From contig JBAXVX010000014.1 in NCBI GenBank assembly GCA_037128705.1, forward strand, positions 1-64,000: DNA of 64,000 nt, read 5' to 3'. Position 1 is the first letter of the stretch, and every line of letters begins with the position of its first letter. The notes beneath the pieces were generated by a model. The model was not told the DNA's origin and made no database searches. It worked only from the letters and a program-made list of their open reading frames with translations. Below are positions 22,601 to 29,694 of the stretch, piece after piece. Both the position numbers and the translations under genes were made by a program. This DNA is from CAIVAT01 sp037128705. Lineage in GTDB: Bacteria; Bacteroidota; Bacteroidia; Bacteroidales; FEN-979.

Positions 22601-23277
22601 CTGCATCAGGCAATGCAACATCCACTTTTAGCTGGAGCTCAAATCCGGCCGGATTTACATCAACAGAAGCAAGTCCATTTGTAAGTCCGCAGGTCACAAC
22701 AACCTACACTGTTGTGGAAACATTTACAGCTACGGGATGCACCAATACGCACAGCATGAAGGTGACCGTAACGCCCGCACCTGTAACACCTGTTGTAACT
22801 GCATCAGGCAATAAGCTGACAAGTAACGCTCCCATAGGGAACCAGTGGTATTACGCATTTACCACGACCGAAAGTGGATCACCTGTTCCGTACGCTGTTC
22901 TGCCCACGCACCCGGCTGCCAAAGATGGTTTGTACTGGACTGTTGTGACACTGAACGGTTGTTCATCTTTAGCCTCAAACAAACAATATGTAAAGGTCGT
23001 AGGAATAGAGGAGGAACTTCCTGAAGCAAAACTCGTCGTATCACCCGTGCCCAATGCGGGCCGCTTTACCGCTTCGATCACCTCCATCAGCCCGCAAACG
23101 TTTGGCCTGCAAATTTATAATAACTCAGGACAAATGATTTACGAGATCAGGGATATGAAGGTGGATGGGAAATTAGAACAAGTGATCGACTTGAGGCCTG
23201 CCCCGGCAGGGATCTACATCCTGATACTTCATAATGGTAACAGCATCATTCATAGAAAAATACTGATCAGTAACTAA
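16603..23277 (+). CDS. giant modular T9SS-secreted surface protein with FISUMP domain
   Basis: A 2224-residue secreted protein. In order it has: a signal peptide (1-26, VAVAQ); a beta-rich N-terminal domain of unknown type (to about 250); a fibronectin III module (about 260-350); two copies of a 103-residue module (nt 17659-17967 and 18265-18573); six copies of a roughly 96-residue Ig-like module (one at 17968-18264, five in tandem at 18574-20013); several PKD-like/Ig-like modules (20014-21618); a FnIII-like module plus a FISUMP domain (about 21619-22608); the second half of an Ig-like module; and a type A T9SS sorting domain (about 2150-2224). It is presumably cell-surface anchored and may act in adhesion. 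No catalytic motif was seen. The bidirectional terminator at 23285 follows. Confidence 0.88.
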   Translation: MKKNILYVIMTAAIMIQFIHPVAVAQTYISVDVTGFNQKLIANGVGSGSNHQALATTSTTFDALGVGSSHVMYSTNFRGDLNPSTAPPYGLPSNGVITSVNLAGAIYNLESFTVNNTLLLLNSGDIGTLTLVTPGVFEKVAVLGSSASGASTFSTKLNFSDGTNATYSFSVPDWYGGASYAIKGIGRVNRVPDGSTHTWDQFDGDASNPRLYDNLITLTATDKVKILTSITFTKTSAGGRTAILAINGVTPEGTIGPTTTIAATNVTATSFTANWTAFTGATGYYLDVATNNTFTTYVTGFNNLYVSGQSTSSSSVTGLTLGVTYYYRVRVNNGFGPGPSSNTTSVITGGGSCINPTNGGVIASNQTGCTPFTPAAFTSTSAPTGHTGTLEFKWQSSVTSYSSGFTDISSSNSATYSSGALTQSTWFKRLARVTCKSDWTGAAESNVIAVTVYPSGQVNQPSNQDVNNGGTTTAVNFTTTQTGGTTTYAWTNNTPSIGLAATGSGNIASFIAVNTGSSPIVATIVVTPTMTNGEISCAGPTKTFTITVSPTIPECINPTNGGEIAANQTGCTPFAPAAFTSISAPTGQTGTLEYKWQSSTTSSSSDFSDISSSNSAIFTSGALTQSTWFKRLARVTCKSDWTGAAESNVIAVTVNPKGQVNHPESQAVCHGEATAAVVFETLNSGGTTVYTWTNDIPSIGLAASGTGNIASFIATNTTPGPQVATITVTPTYSNGGVSCSGDAKSFKITVNPLVLANQLASQVICNAAATTSVTFETTNTGGVSTYTWTNNTPSIGLAASGTGDIASFTAVNTGTAPVVATIVVTPTFTNAGISCTGAAKSFTLTVNPTAQVDQPASQVVCNTAATTAVSFGTVNTGGTMTYAWTNNNTSIGLVATGTGNISAFTAMNTGAAPAIATILVTPTFTNGSVSCSGPSKTFLITVNPTGQVNQPADQIVCNAASTTAVTFGTVNTGGTTTYTWTNNSPGIGLGASGTGSIPAFVAMNTGTAPVIATIIVTPTITNGSMSCSGPSKTFLITVNPTGQVNLPADQDVCSTMSTAEVTFGTVNTGGTTLYTWTNNNTSIGLGATGTGSIPAFVAMNTGTAPAIATITVTPTITNGSVSCSGPSKTFIITVNPLPIPTITGATSLCFNSGFYDYTTEPGMTGYVWTVSAGGTITYGVGTNQIQVKWNIASGAQSVSVSYTSPAGCSAGIPTNLPVTVNPIPGNAGTITGAAAVCGVTLGVSYSITPIANALNYIWTVPTGATIASGAGTTNITVDYSANAVTGNVTIYGNNLCGNGSSSSLSVGVGLLPGPGGPIAGPADVCKSASGMIYSVDIIPYTTGYNWTVPAGVTIVSGANTKAITVNFAENAVSGNITVFGSNPCGNGAVSPSFAITINPPPAAEAGDDREICPEASTQIGAAAVPGSSYSWTSVPPGFTSTLANPTVSPSVTTFYTVVETSTIGCTNSNIVVVSMNPVPAAAAGADRGICSNMSTQLGTTAVAGSTYQWTSNPAGFTSTLSNPTVTPAETTTYSVVETITATGCHNSNSVVVTLNPLVAAAGAINGQNLICPGGKGMIYSVDAITNATSYVWAVPTGATIVSGANTNSLSVDFATSGISGNFTVYGANSCGNGAVSPALTVSLNPVPPAKAGDDRTICQYTNTQIGADAIPSLITAVPTAILMKSATSGGSITSNGNVNITARGVCYSTSANPTIADLHTTDGTGNGSFESKLVNLTPKTKYYIKAYATNAIGTGYGNETIFKTDSVFRCGNMLTDERDGKVYPTVQIGDQCWFAKNLNVGTRIDAKNIQENHNAIEKYCFTNDEAVCNDFGGLYMWDNMMQWTQKDSAQGICPQGWHIPSIKEYDKLTAYLGGKDIAGARIKSTVSWYQPNVGANNSSGFSGLGGGYVSRYIDPINGPGANFLGKHSHGRFWTSSSTDKATRYYYEALNNTGTFQYGWDTWGNVLSNSVRCILNTTSSANYSPEFSEIENESEVQMDRPASGNATSTFSWSSNPAGFTSTEASPFVSPQVTTTYTVVETFTATGCTNTHSMKVTVTPAPVTPVVTASGNKLTSNAPIGNQWYYAFTTTESGSPVPYAVLPTHPAAKDGLYWTVVTLNGCSSLASNKQYVKVVGIEEELPEAKLVVSPVPNAGRFTASITSISPQTFGLQIYNNSGQMIYEIRDMKVDGKLEQVIDLRPAPAGIYILILHNGNSIIHRKILISN
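18574..20013 (+). repeat. five tandem 288-bp in-gene repeats
   Basis: Units begin at 18574, 18862, 19150, 19438 and 19726, each exactly 288 bp (96 residues). Each carries the pattern NTGG-x-x-x-YxWTNN, IGL-x-A-x-GTG, VTPT and KxFxxTVNP. Units 4 and 5 (19438 and 19726) are the most alike. A related 297-bp copy lies at 17968-18264. Confidence 0.93.
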
Positions 23278-23284
23278 AGTTTTT

Positions 23285-23340
23285 CCCGGGTAGTATCAAT
23301 TCAATAGAATGCACGTTTAATGCAGCTGATACTACCCGGG
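23285..23340. terminator. bidirectional terminator, 14-bp perfect stem
   Basis: CCCGGGTAGTATCA (23285-23298) is perfectly inverted at 23327-23340, with a 28-nt loop that contains a second small stem (TGCA on both sides). It lies between the convergent surface-protein and HMA genes, with T-rich tracts on the outer side of each arm. Confidence 0.8.
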
Positions 23341-23352
23341 ATTATTTTACAA

Positions 23353-23715
23353 TCAATGTTTCGGAGCATCCTTCTTGCAGCAGGGCGGAAGTTTATCATA
23401 GGCCGCTTTATCCAGTGGCACATCATCGGCATCATACCCAAGTTTTGAAATCTTTTTCCGCAATTCTTCAGGAGTAGTGCTTTTTGTGTTGTATTTGATG
23501 GTCACTATTTTTGTCTCCACATCCAGAGAAACATCCTTCACCCCCTTTTCATATGCCAGTCCGCCCTCAATCCTGTCCTTGCATTGGTTGCACATGGCAG
23601 AGGTTTTGATTTTTATGGTTTCGATTTTTTTATCCTGAGAACAGGCCGTTCCACCAAACACCATCGTGCATAGCACCGCCAGAAAAAACCCGGCAAATAA
23701 TCTTATTGTTTTCAT
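23353..23715 (-). CDS. periplasmic heavy-metal-associated (HMA) domain protein
   Basis: A 120-residue exported protein with a signal peptide (about 1-25; Cys25 could be a lipid site but the box is weak). A ferredoxin-like HMA fold follows, with the metal-binding pair Cys42 and Cys45 (MCNQC) and the usual end LGYDADD. The tail adds Cys112-Cys113 and a terminal His, which could add ligands. The family binds soft metals such as Cu(I). It is the last gene of a three-gene minus-strand cassette after the HYC_CC_PP protein and the TonB receptor, so a role in periplasmic metal capture or delivery is likely. The specific metal is an inference. Confidence 0.82.
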   Translation of the reverse strand: MKTIRLFAGFFLAVLCTMVFGGTACSQDKKIETIKIKTSAMCNQCKDRIEGGLAYEKGVKDVSLDVETKIVTIKYNTKSTTPEELRKKISKLGYDADDVPLDKAAYDKLPPCCKKDAPKH

Positions 23716-23716
23716 A

Positions 23717-23740
23717 ATTTGAAAATTTGAAAATTTGAAA
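23717..23740. repeat. 8-nt tandem array, 3 units (ATTTGAAA)
   Basis: Three 8-nt copies sit 1 bp upstream of the HMA gene start codon. The unit lacks the TRAY core of the other arrays and may be an unrelated A/T-rich repeat. Confidence 0.7.
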
Positions 23741-23757
23741 ATATTATTTAAGCGCCT

Positions 23758-23799
23758 AATTCGTATATCGTAATTCGTAATTTGTCATTCGTTATTCGT
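23758..23799. repeat. 7-nt tandem array, 6 units (AATTCGT)
   Basis: Six 7-nt steps read AATTCGT, ATATCGT, AATTCGT, AATTTGT, CATTCGT, TATTCGT. Three bases of a further unit then run into the stop codon of the TonB receptor gene at 23803-23805. On that gene's strand the units next to the stop contain TGA and TAA. Confidence 0.85.
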
Positions 23800-23802
23800 C
23801 AT

Positions 23803-26157
23803 TTACTTGATTGTCATCCTGATCCCTGCATAAACTGAAATCCCGATAATCGGGCCCCAGGCCATGGAGGCATCAAAATGGGTATGCCAGGGTTTGTCCC
23901 ATTCCGAGATCGGATCCATTTGCCTGTAATTGGTAAGATTTTCTCCGCCCAAGTAAATATCGAAATATTTAAACTTCCTGGTAATCTGGCCAAGTAAATT
24001 GAACCAAACAGGTGAATCGGCCGGCCGCTGCAAAGCGACAGGCATTTTCTGCGTATCGGGCAGCCTTGCCGGACCATTCAACTGGCCGGTGAGATCAAAT
24101 TTCCATCTTTCGAACTTTGTGGCATAAGAAACAGTCAGAAGCCCCTTATAGGCATTGACCATCGCCTTTTTTACCAGGTTTCCGCCCTCGGTCGTTTTTA
24201 CATCATTCAGCCTGAAGGCCGCTGTAACTGATAAGCGTTGAACCGGTGAAAAGATCAGTTGAGCCTGCAATACATTCGCATACGATTTGCCATCGAGGTT
24301 ATAAAAGAATACCGCTGTCGGGAGACTGTCCTGATCCACCACGATCTGTTTTACAAAACTTGTCCGGTAACCATCCACACTGAATTCGGCCTTTTGATTG
24401 AACAGGGTGAAATTCCAGGTCAGGTTCACTCCATAATTCCATGCCTCCTCATTTGAAAGGCCGGGAGCAAAAAACAGTGCACGCTGGCTGATGAACACCG
24501 CATTGTTCTCAGCAAGAAGGTTGGGGCTGCGGTATCCCTTTCCGACAGATCCGCGAACAGACAGGTTTTTTGTCAGGTTCAGCCGGAGATGAAGCCGGGG
24601 GGTCAGAAAATATCCGAACTGGCTGTTATAATCTCCCCTGAGGCCGGCAATGAGGGTGAATTTATCCTTGATGTCGAAGGTATATTCAAAAAAGGCTCCG
24701 GCAGCCCATTCCGACCGGTCCATAATATACGAAACCAGGGAATCGCCCACAAGGGTGAACTTATCCGCATAGGTTGGCGTAACAGAATCCGGCAAATACT
24801 GGTAACGATAGGCCAGGCGGGTTTGCAGGAAATTTTCGGAATAATCATCGATAAAATAGCTGAACCCGGTCGAAATCCGGTGTTTGTTTGCCTTGAACTG
24901 AGAGGTAAAAATAAGGTTGGCATTTAAATTTTGCTCATGACCATGGTATTTATTGATTCCATAAAAACCATCCTGCTGATGATTTATGCCGGAAACAATA
25001 AGTCCAAGGCTCGATTCGGCTCCATTATGGAACATGATCCCGTTTTTCCAGAAAGCCTCCAGGCGGTTGGTTTTCACTCCAATTCCATAACGCTTTGTGT
25101 TATCAGTGATGCCATTGGTGTCGAAGGTAAAGGAACTCTTATCGAAATCCATCTGGCCACCGTTGCGGTCCTCGTAAAGATATTTGATGCCAAGCCTCGA
25201 AACCCATCTTCCTGCGATGATATAATCCCATCTGTTAAATCCGGTGAGCGTCGTCACTTTCGGCATGTCCATAAACCCGTCGCCGTTCCGGTCAAACTTA
25301 TGACGAAAATCAGCGGCATGGATCAGGAGTGAAGTGCTGAGTTTATCATTGATCTTGACAGAGCCGTCGGCATTGGCCTCAAACCTGAGGTTACTGTTCC
25401 CAAAAAGGTTTACAAACAACTTATTACCGGTTTCCGGCTTTTTATACTCCACATTAATCTGGCCGGTTATTGATTCATAGCCCTGAACAACCGACGAAGT
25501 CCCCTTTGCAACCTGTATTGACTCCATCCACGATCCGGGGATATAATTCAGCCCATAGGAGGTGGCCAGTCCACGAATCAATGGTACATTTTCAGTCATG
25601 ATCTGGCTGTAGATCCCCGATAATCCGAGGAGCTGGATCTGTCTTGCCCCGGTAACAGCGTCACTGTATGAGACATCGACCGAGGCATTCGTCTCAAAGC
25701 TTTCGGCCAGGTTGCAGCAGGCCGCCCGTTGAAGCTCTCCGGTGGTAATTACCGTTGTTTGCCTGGCATTGAGCTTTGAAATGAAGCTGTTGTCAGGTTT
25801 CCCGCTGATAGTGACCTCCGAAAGGTTCTGAACGACGGGAACCAGGTTGATGCTGAGCTTGCTGTTATCGGCCGATACCGAAATTGTATCTCCATGATAG
25901 CCCATCAGGCTTATCACCAACTTTGGTGATTTCATACCGGACCTGGAGAGTTTAAACCTGCCGGCTTCATCCGTGAAGGTTCCTTTCGAGGTACCAAGCC
26001 AGAAAACATTCACGCCTGGCAATCCGGTCTCCTTCCCACCGGCATCTTTTTCCCGCACAGTTCCCTGCACCGTTTGGGATCGTGCCGAGAGGCTGCTCAA
26101 GGCTCCTGCCATCGTGAATACCAATAAAATTATCTTATGAATTTTCATTATCCTCAC
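23803..26157 (-). CDS. TonB-dependent receptor, probable metal uptake
   Basis: A 784-residue outer-membrane receptor with a signal peptide (about 1-27), a carboxypeptidase-like beta-sandwich (about 28-110), a plug domain (about 120-240, with GLATSYGLNYIPGSWMESIQ) and a 22-strand-type barrel to the end. The plug begins with an unusual Cys pair (RAACCNLAESFETN). Flanking genes are a HYC_CC_PP protein and an HMA protein, and this neighbourhood suggests copper or another soft metal rather than glycan. No SusD partner is present. MKIHKII at 26148 is an alternative start. The stop codon touches the 7-nt array at 23758-23799. Confidence 0.85.
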   Translation of the reverse strand: MRIMKIHKIILLVFTMAGALSSLSARSQTVQGTVREKDAGGKETGLPGVNVFWLGTSKGTFTDEAGRFKLSRSGMKSPKLVISLMGYHGDTISVSADNSKLSINLVPVVQNLSEVTISGKPDNSFISKLNARQTTVITTGELQRAACCNLAESFETNASVDVSYSDAVTGARQIQLLGLSGIYSQIMTENVPLIRGLATSYGLNYIPGSWMESIQVAKGTSSVVQGYESITGQINVEYKKPETGNKLFVNLFGNSNLRFEANADGSVKINDKLSTSLLIHAADFRHKFDRNGDGFMDMPKVTTLTGFNRWDYIIAGRWVSRLGIKYLYEDRNGGQMDFDKSSFTFDTNGITDNTKRYGIGVKTNRLEAFWKNGIMFHNGAESSLGLIVSGINHQQDGFYGINKYHGHEQNLNANLIFTSQFKANKHRISTGFSYFIDDYSENFLQTRLAYRYQYLPDSVTPTYADKFTLVGDSLVSYIMDRSEWAAGAFFEYTFDIKDKFTLIAGLRGDYNSQFGYFLTPRLHLRLNLTKNLSVRGSVGKGYRSPNLLAENNAVFISQRALFFAPGLSNEEAWNYGVNLTWNFTLFNQKAEFSVDGYRTSFVKQIVVDQDSLPTAVFFYNLDGKSYANVLQAQLIFSPVQRLSVTAAFRLNDVKTTEGGNLVKKAMVNAYKGLLTVSYATKFERWKFDLTGQLNGPARLPDTQKMPVALQRPADSPVWFNLLGQITRKFKYFDIYLGGENLTNYRQMDPISEWDKPWHTHFDASMAWGPIIGISVYAGIRMTIK

Positions 26158-26227
26158 TTAAATAAATAAATTGATTGAAATAAAATGTCAGGCCAGGATA
26201 AGATAAAACACTGATCCTGCGGACAAT

Positions 26228-26716
26228 CTAGGCAAATGAGGGATGTGAAGGGATCTTGGGCTGATGAAGAAAATGGATCAGCCGTTTACCATAAAGCGGG
26301 GGTGAATAAAACTCGAAAAAAACTGCAGGGACAGTCAGGTCTTTAATTGCAGTCAATGTTGTTGAAGAGATTGAAAACAGTGATTTTTTTTCAGCAGATG
26401 GATTGACAACCAATGTCTTAGTAACTTCAGGATTGATGGCAAGCTTCAGGAAAGAGTGTACCCGGAGGCAGCATGGAATGGCACTGATGTTAAGGAGGCC
26501 GGGAGATCCTGCAGTCATGTTCTGGTCGTTGCTTGCAGATCCACCCTCTTCTTCTCCGCAGCAAGATGTGCCGGAATTCTTGAAAAGCTCAGGGTAGACA
26601 GACAGGTCGTCGTGATGGCTGTGTGTGCAGATATGATGAACCATTGATATTCCGGTCGTGCCGAAAAGGAAGATCACAAGGAAAAAAACAATGAATATCT
26701 GCTTTACTATTTTCAT
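26228..26716 (-). CDS. HYC_CC_PP family protein
   Basis: A 162-residue protein with an N-terminal hydrophobic segment (about 5-25), then a His/Cys-rich stretch HHICTHSHHDD, a CC pair in SCCGEE, a second CC pair in IPCC, and FYSPPLYGKRL near the end. These match the pattern (HYC-like, CC, PP) that names this Bacteroidota family. Its function has not been established. The ligand-rich part faces the periplasm and could bind metal. It is the first gene of the cassette, and the receptor starts 70 bp downstream. Confidence 0.78.
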   Translation of the reverse strand: MKIVKQIFIVFFLVIFLFGTTGISMVHHICTHSHHDDLSVYPELFKNSGTSCCGEEEGGSASNDQNMTAGSPGLLNISAIPCCLRVHSFLKLAINPEVTKTLVVNPSAEKKSLFSISSTTLTAIKDLTVPAVFFEFYSPPLYGKRLIHFLHQPKIPSHPSFA

Positions 26717-26732
26717 GATCCGTTTGTCATTG

Positions 26733-26740
26733 CAAAATTA
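26733..26740 (-). promoter_or_regulatory. -7 box of the metal cassette
   Basis: TAATTTTG followed by C on the minus strand matches TAnnTTTG, 16 bp upstream of the HYC_CC_PP start. The short leader agrees with Bacteroidota promoters. Confidence 0.5.
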
Positions 26741-26825
26741 CGACAAATTGTTGTTCTGAAGACTTTCACGGTGAAACAAATAAGGGTTCGGGAATATTTC
26801 TTGTTAACTTGCATAAAAAAAAGCC

Positions 26826-27821
26826 ATGCACCGGCGCGTTTGGTCCTTCACCTTACTTTTGATTATTCTTGTTTCATGTCACCGGCATGAGCCAAAGAAG
26901 GGTTTGCTTGTGCGTTCGGGAGACTATTTGGGCCAGATATTGCCCAGCGACCAGCCAATGGTGTTTGCGGGAGGGATCATTTCAACCGGCATGGATGAAC
27001 GTGACATCTCCATCACGGCCGACGGGAATGAAATATACTACAGTCTTTCCTCCTGTGGCTGGTCAACCATCATGGTCGCACGGCGTATAAAGGGGATCTG
27101 GTATGAGCCGGTGGTTGCAGAATTTGCCAGGGATACCAACCGGTATTATTCATCGCCAGGCATCTCGCACGATGGTCGCCGCATCCTGTTTTCGTCGTCA
27201 CAGCCGGGAGATACCAATCAGCAAATCTGGATGGCGGAAAGGGATCGTGGAAGAATATGGGGAATCCCCTTTCTTCTTCCTTCGTTGATCAATAAGCCGG
27301 GGAGTGCGTTTCATCCGTCACTTGCAAAAAACGGCAATCTGTATTTTTTAAGACGAAATCCTCAAACACAAAGGACCAGCATTTATCTTTCGAAATGGGA
27401 GAATAATAAATTTCTGCAACCTGAACCTTTGCCCCATCCAATAAACGGGAACAGGGTTATTTTTAATGCCGGGATCGCACCCGATGAGAGTTTCCTTGTA
27501 GCATCTGTTGGCGAAGAAAATTCAAAAGGAACTCCTGAGAGTTCAACCTACATGGTTTTTTTTCATAACCCCGACGGGTCGTGGAGTAAGGGAATTGACA
27601 TGATCAAAGTTCTGCGCTGGCCCTGTAAAAAAGCCATCAGCATTTCAGTGAGTCCGGATGGCACCTATATTTTTTACGCAGCAGATGAACGCACGTTGTC
27701 TTACAGGAACTTTTATCCCGGTTGGGAACTGACCAACTTTCATCGCATGCGTAACCTCGAGGGGAACGGCACTTCCGATATTTACTGGTTAAACTTCAGG
27801 AAGGTCATGTTCCGGCTGTAG
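26826..27821 (+). CDS. beta-propeller (PD40/TolB-like) lipoprotein
   Basis: A 331-residue lipoprotein with lipobox LVSC and Cys18. WD40-like beta-propeller (PD40) blades recur as DISITADGNEIYYS, SSPGISHDGRRILFSS, FHPSLAKNGNLYFLRR and ISVSPDGTYIFYAA. Such proteins are common in the Bacteroidota envelope, and their ligands are seldom known. The gene is monocistronic, diverging from the metal cassette and converging on malic enzyme. Confidence 0.75.
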   Translation: MHRRVWSFTLLLIILVSCHRHEPKKGLLVRSGDYLGQILPSDQPMVFAGGIISTGMDERDISITADGNEIYYSLSSCGWSTIMVARRIKGIWYEPVVAEFARDTNRYYSSPGISHDGRRILFSSSQPGDTNQQIWMAERDRGRIWGIPFLLPSLINKPGSAFHPSLAKNGNLYFLRRNPQTQRTSIYLSKWENNKFLQPEPLPHPINGNRVIFNAGIAPDESFLVASVGEENSKGTPESSTYMVFFHNPDGSWSKGIDMIKVLRWPCKKAISISVSPDGTYIFYAADERTLSYRNFYPGWELTNFHRMRNLEGNGTSDIYWLNFRKVMFRL

Positions 27822-27839
27822 CCGGACACTGAATATCAG

Positions 27840-29294
27840 TTATTTTACCTGGTCAATGGCAAAAGCCAGCGCTTTCTGAATCATCTCAGCCGGGGGAGGT
27901 TCAATAAAACCTTTGTCCATCAGGGATTTTGTGAGACCCCGGGCATGGTCGATGTCCTTTTTCGCCTTCTGAAAAGCTTCATCCCAGGTCATGTTGATCC
28001 GGGCAACTCCATCTTTGATAGCCTGCATGGCAACATCCGCAGCTTCCTGAGGGAACACGGCCGCTTCTTCCATATTCGGAACAATGTTGTCGACATGGAT
28101 GCCCCTCTTCTCAGCATAATTTGCCAGCGAGTGTGCAGCAGCGATGGCCATAGTATCTGTGATCTTACGTGCCCGTACCATCAGGGCCCCTTTCAGGATC
28201 CCGGGGAATCCGATCGAATTGTTCACCTGGTTTGGAAAATCACCGCGACCGGTAGCTACAATGAACGCACCTTCTTCCTTCGCTGCATAGGGATATATTT
28301 CAGGAACAGGGTTGGCGCAGCAAAACACGATCGATTTTTCGGCCATGCTTTTGATCCATGGGCGTTTGATCACATCGGGTCCCGGAGTTGAAAGGGAAAT
28401 AAGGACATCTGCGTCTTTCATGGCCACCGCAATGTCCATGATCATTCCCTGATTGGTTGACTGGCAAAGCTCCCATTTCCGGTAGAACCTTGGGTCGGCT
28501 TTAATATCTTCACGGTTTTTATGCAGGGATCCTTTGGTATCAAAAAGAATCACCTTTTCAGGATCAACCCCGTCGGTTATCAGAAGCCTTGCGATTGTTG
28601 TATTGGAAGCACCGGCTCCGTTCAGAACAAACCTGCAGTCGTGCAACCTTTTTCCGGCGAGTTTGACGGCATTGATCACTCCTGCAAGTGTTACGCAAGC
28701 CGTGCCCTGTGCATCATCGTGCCATACCGGAATATCACATTCCTCGCGAAGCACATCGAGGACCCGATAACAATTCGGCTGTGAAATGTCCTCCAGGTTG
28801 ACCGCGCCAAAACTGGACTGGCACATCTTCACGAATTCGATGATCTTTTCTGGATCGTTCTTTCCATCTTTTCCCTTGCTGTCTATACACAACGCAACGG
28901 CATCAACCCCCCCGAGATATTTCATGAGAAATGCTTTCCCTTCCATCACACCCAGCCCCCCCGAAGGAGTACAATCGCCATCCCCCAGTACGCGGGTCGA
29001 ATCGCTCACAACCGCCACCAGGTTTCCCCTGTTCGTAAGATCGAACGAAGTGTCGTTGTCATCACGAATATTGGTGGAAACCCTTGATACACCGGGAGTA
29101 TACCAGACATTAAACCAGTTGAATCCAACTACCGGAGCCTTTGGGACTGTTTGAATTTTACCCTGGTAAAAGGTATGCGCATCCTCGGAGAGTTGTTTCA
29201 GAAAAAGTGTCTTTGCTTTGGCAATCTGTTCAGGAGTGAAAGTTGACGGGAAAACATCGTTCAGGTTGTCAAGGGATACTGATAGTTCTTTCAT
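27840..29294 (-). CDS. malic enzyme, single-domain (NAD(P)-dependent)
   Basis: A 484-residue oxidative decarboxylase of malate to pyruvate. The N-terminal malic domain (VWYTPGVSRV; AVVSDSTRVLGDGDCTPSGG; PVWHDDAQGTA) supplies catalytic and metal residues. The NAD-binding domain follows (FVLNGAGASNTTIARLL; CCANPVPEIYP; ATGRGDFPNQVNNSIGFPG). There is no C-terminal phosphotransacetylase domain, so this is the short form. Cofactor preference cannot be read from sequence by eye. A TAACTTTA box (29310-29317, minus) with a CAA (TTG on the coding strand) 17 bp beyond is a plausible promoter. With ppdK it suggests active C3/C4 interconversion. Confidence 0.93.
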   Translation of the reverse strand: MKELSVSLDNLNDVFPSTFTPEQIAKAKTLFLKQLSEDAHTFYQGKIQTVPKAPVVGFNWFNVWYTPGVSRVSTNIRDDNDTSFDLTNRGNLVAVVSDSTRVLGDGDCTPSGGLGVMEGKAFLMKYLGGVDAVALCIDSKGKDGKNDPEKIIEFVKMCQSSFGAVNLEDISQPNCYRVLDVLREECDIPVWHDDAQGTACVTLAGVINAVKLAGKRLHDCRFVLNGAGASNTTIARLLITDGVDPEKVILFDTKGSLHKNREDIKADPRFYRKWELCQSTNQGMIMDIAVAMKDADVLISLSTPGPDVIKRPWIKSMAEKSIVFCCANPVPEIYPYAAKEEGAFIVATGRGDFPNQVNNSIGFPGILKGALMVRARKITDTMAIAAAHSLANYAEKRGIHVDNIVPNMEEAAVFPQEAADVAMQAIKDGVARINMTWDEAFQKAKKDIDHARGLTKSLMDKGFIEPPPAEMIQKALAFAIDQVK

Positions 29295-29433
29295 GTGTAT
29301 AGTTTTTGGTAAAGTTATAGAAATATTCTTTAAACAATCTTGTAATGGAAGGAAAAAAAATATCAGTCAGATTACCAATGTTAAGATTTTGTTGTACATT
29401 CGCCCTGGTTATTCATCCTAATTCTAAAGTATT

Positions 29434-29625
29434 ATGTCAAAGGGTAAAGTAAAATTTTTCAATGAGAGAAAAGGTTTTGGATTCATCCTAGATGATGAAA
29501 GTCAACAAGACGTTTTCGTTCACGTAAGTGGACTGGTAGACAAAATTCGTGAAAATGACCAGGTTACTTTTGATCTTACTGAAGACAACCGGGGTAAAAA
29601 AGCGATCAACGTTCGCAGGGTCTGA
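29434..29625 (+). CDS. cold-shock domain protein
   Basis: A 63-residue single cold-shock domain. It has RNP1 (KGFGFI) and RNP2 (DVFVHVSGL) with the aromatic nucleic-acid-binding residues intact, starting MSKGKVKFFNERKG. It binds single-stranded RNA or DNA as an RNA chaperone. It is slightly shorter than typical CspA. It is monocistronic with a strong terminator at 29643. Whether it is cold-induced cannot be judged. Confidence 0.95.
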   Translation: MSKGKVKFFNERKGFGFILDDESQQDVFVHVSGLVDKIRENDQVTFDLTEDNRGKKAINVRRV

Positions 29626-29642
29626 TTCAGTTTCCCTGGCGT

Positions 29643-29681
29643 AAAAAAAGAGCGAAGTCAAAAACTTCGCTCTTTTTTTTA
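29643..29681 (+). terminator. intrinsic terminator after the cold-shock gene
   Basis: A 12-bp perfect stem (AAAGAGCGAAGT, 29647-29658, with 29663-29674) with a 4-nt loop is followed by a T tract. A-rich upstream sequence could let it act on the convergent lipoprotein gene as well. Confidence 0.93.
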
Positions 29682-29694
29682 TGACCTCGCCCTG

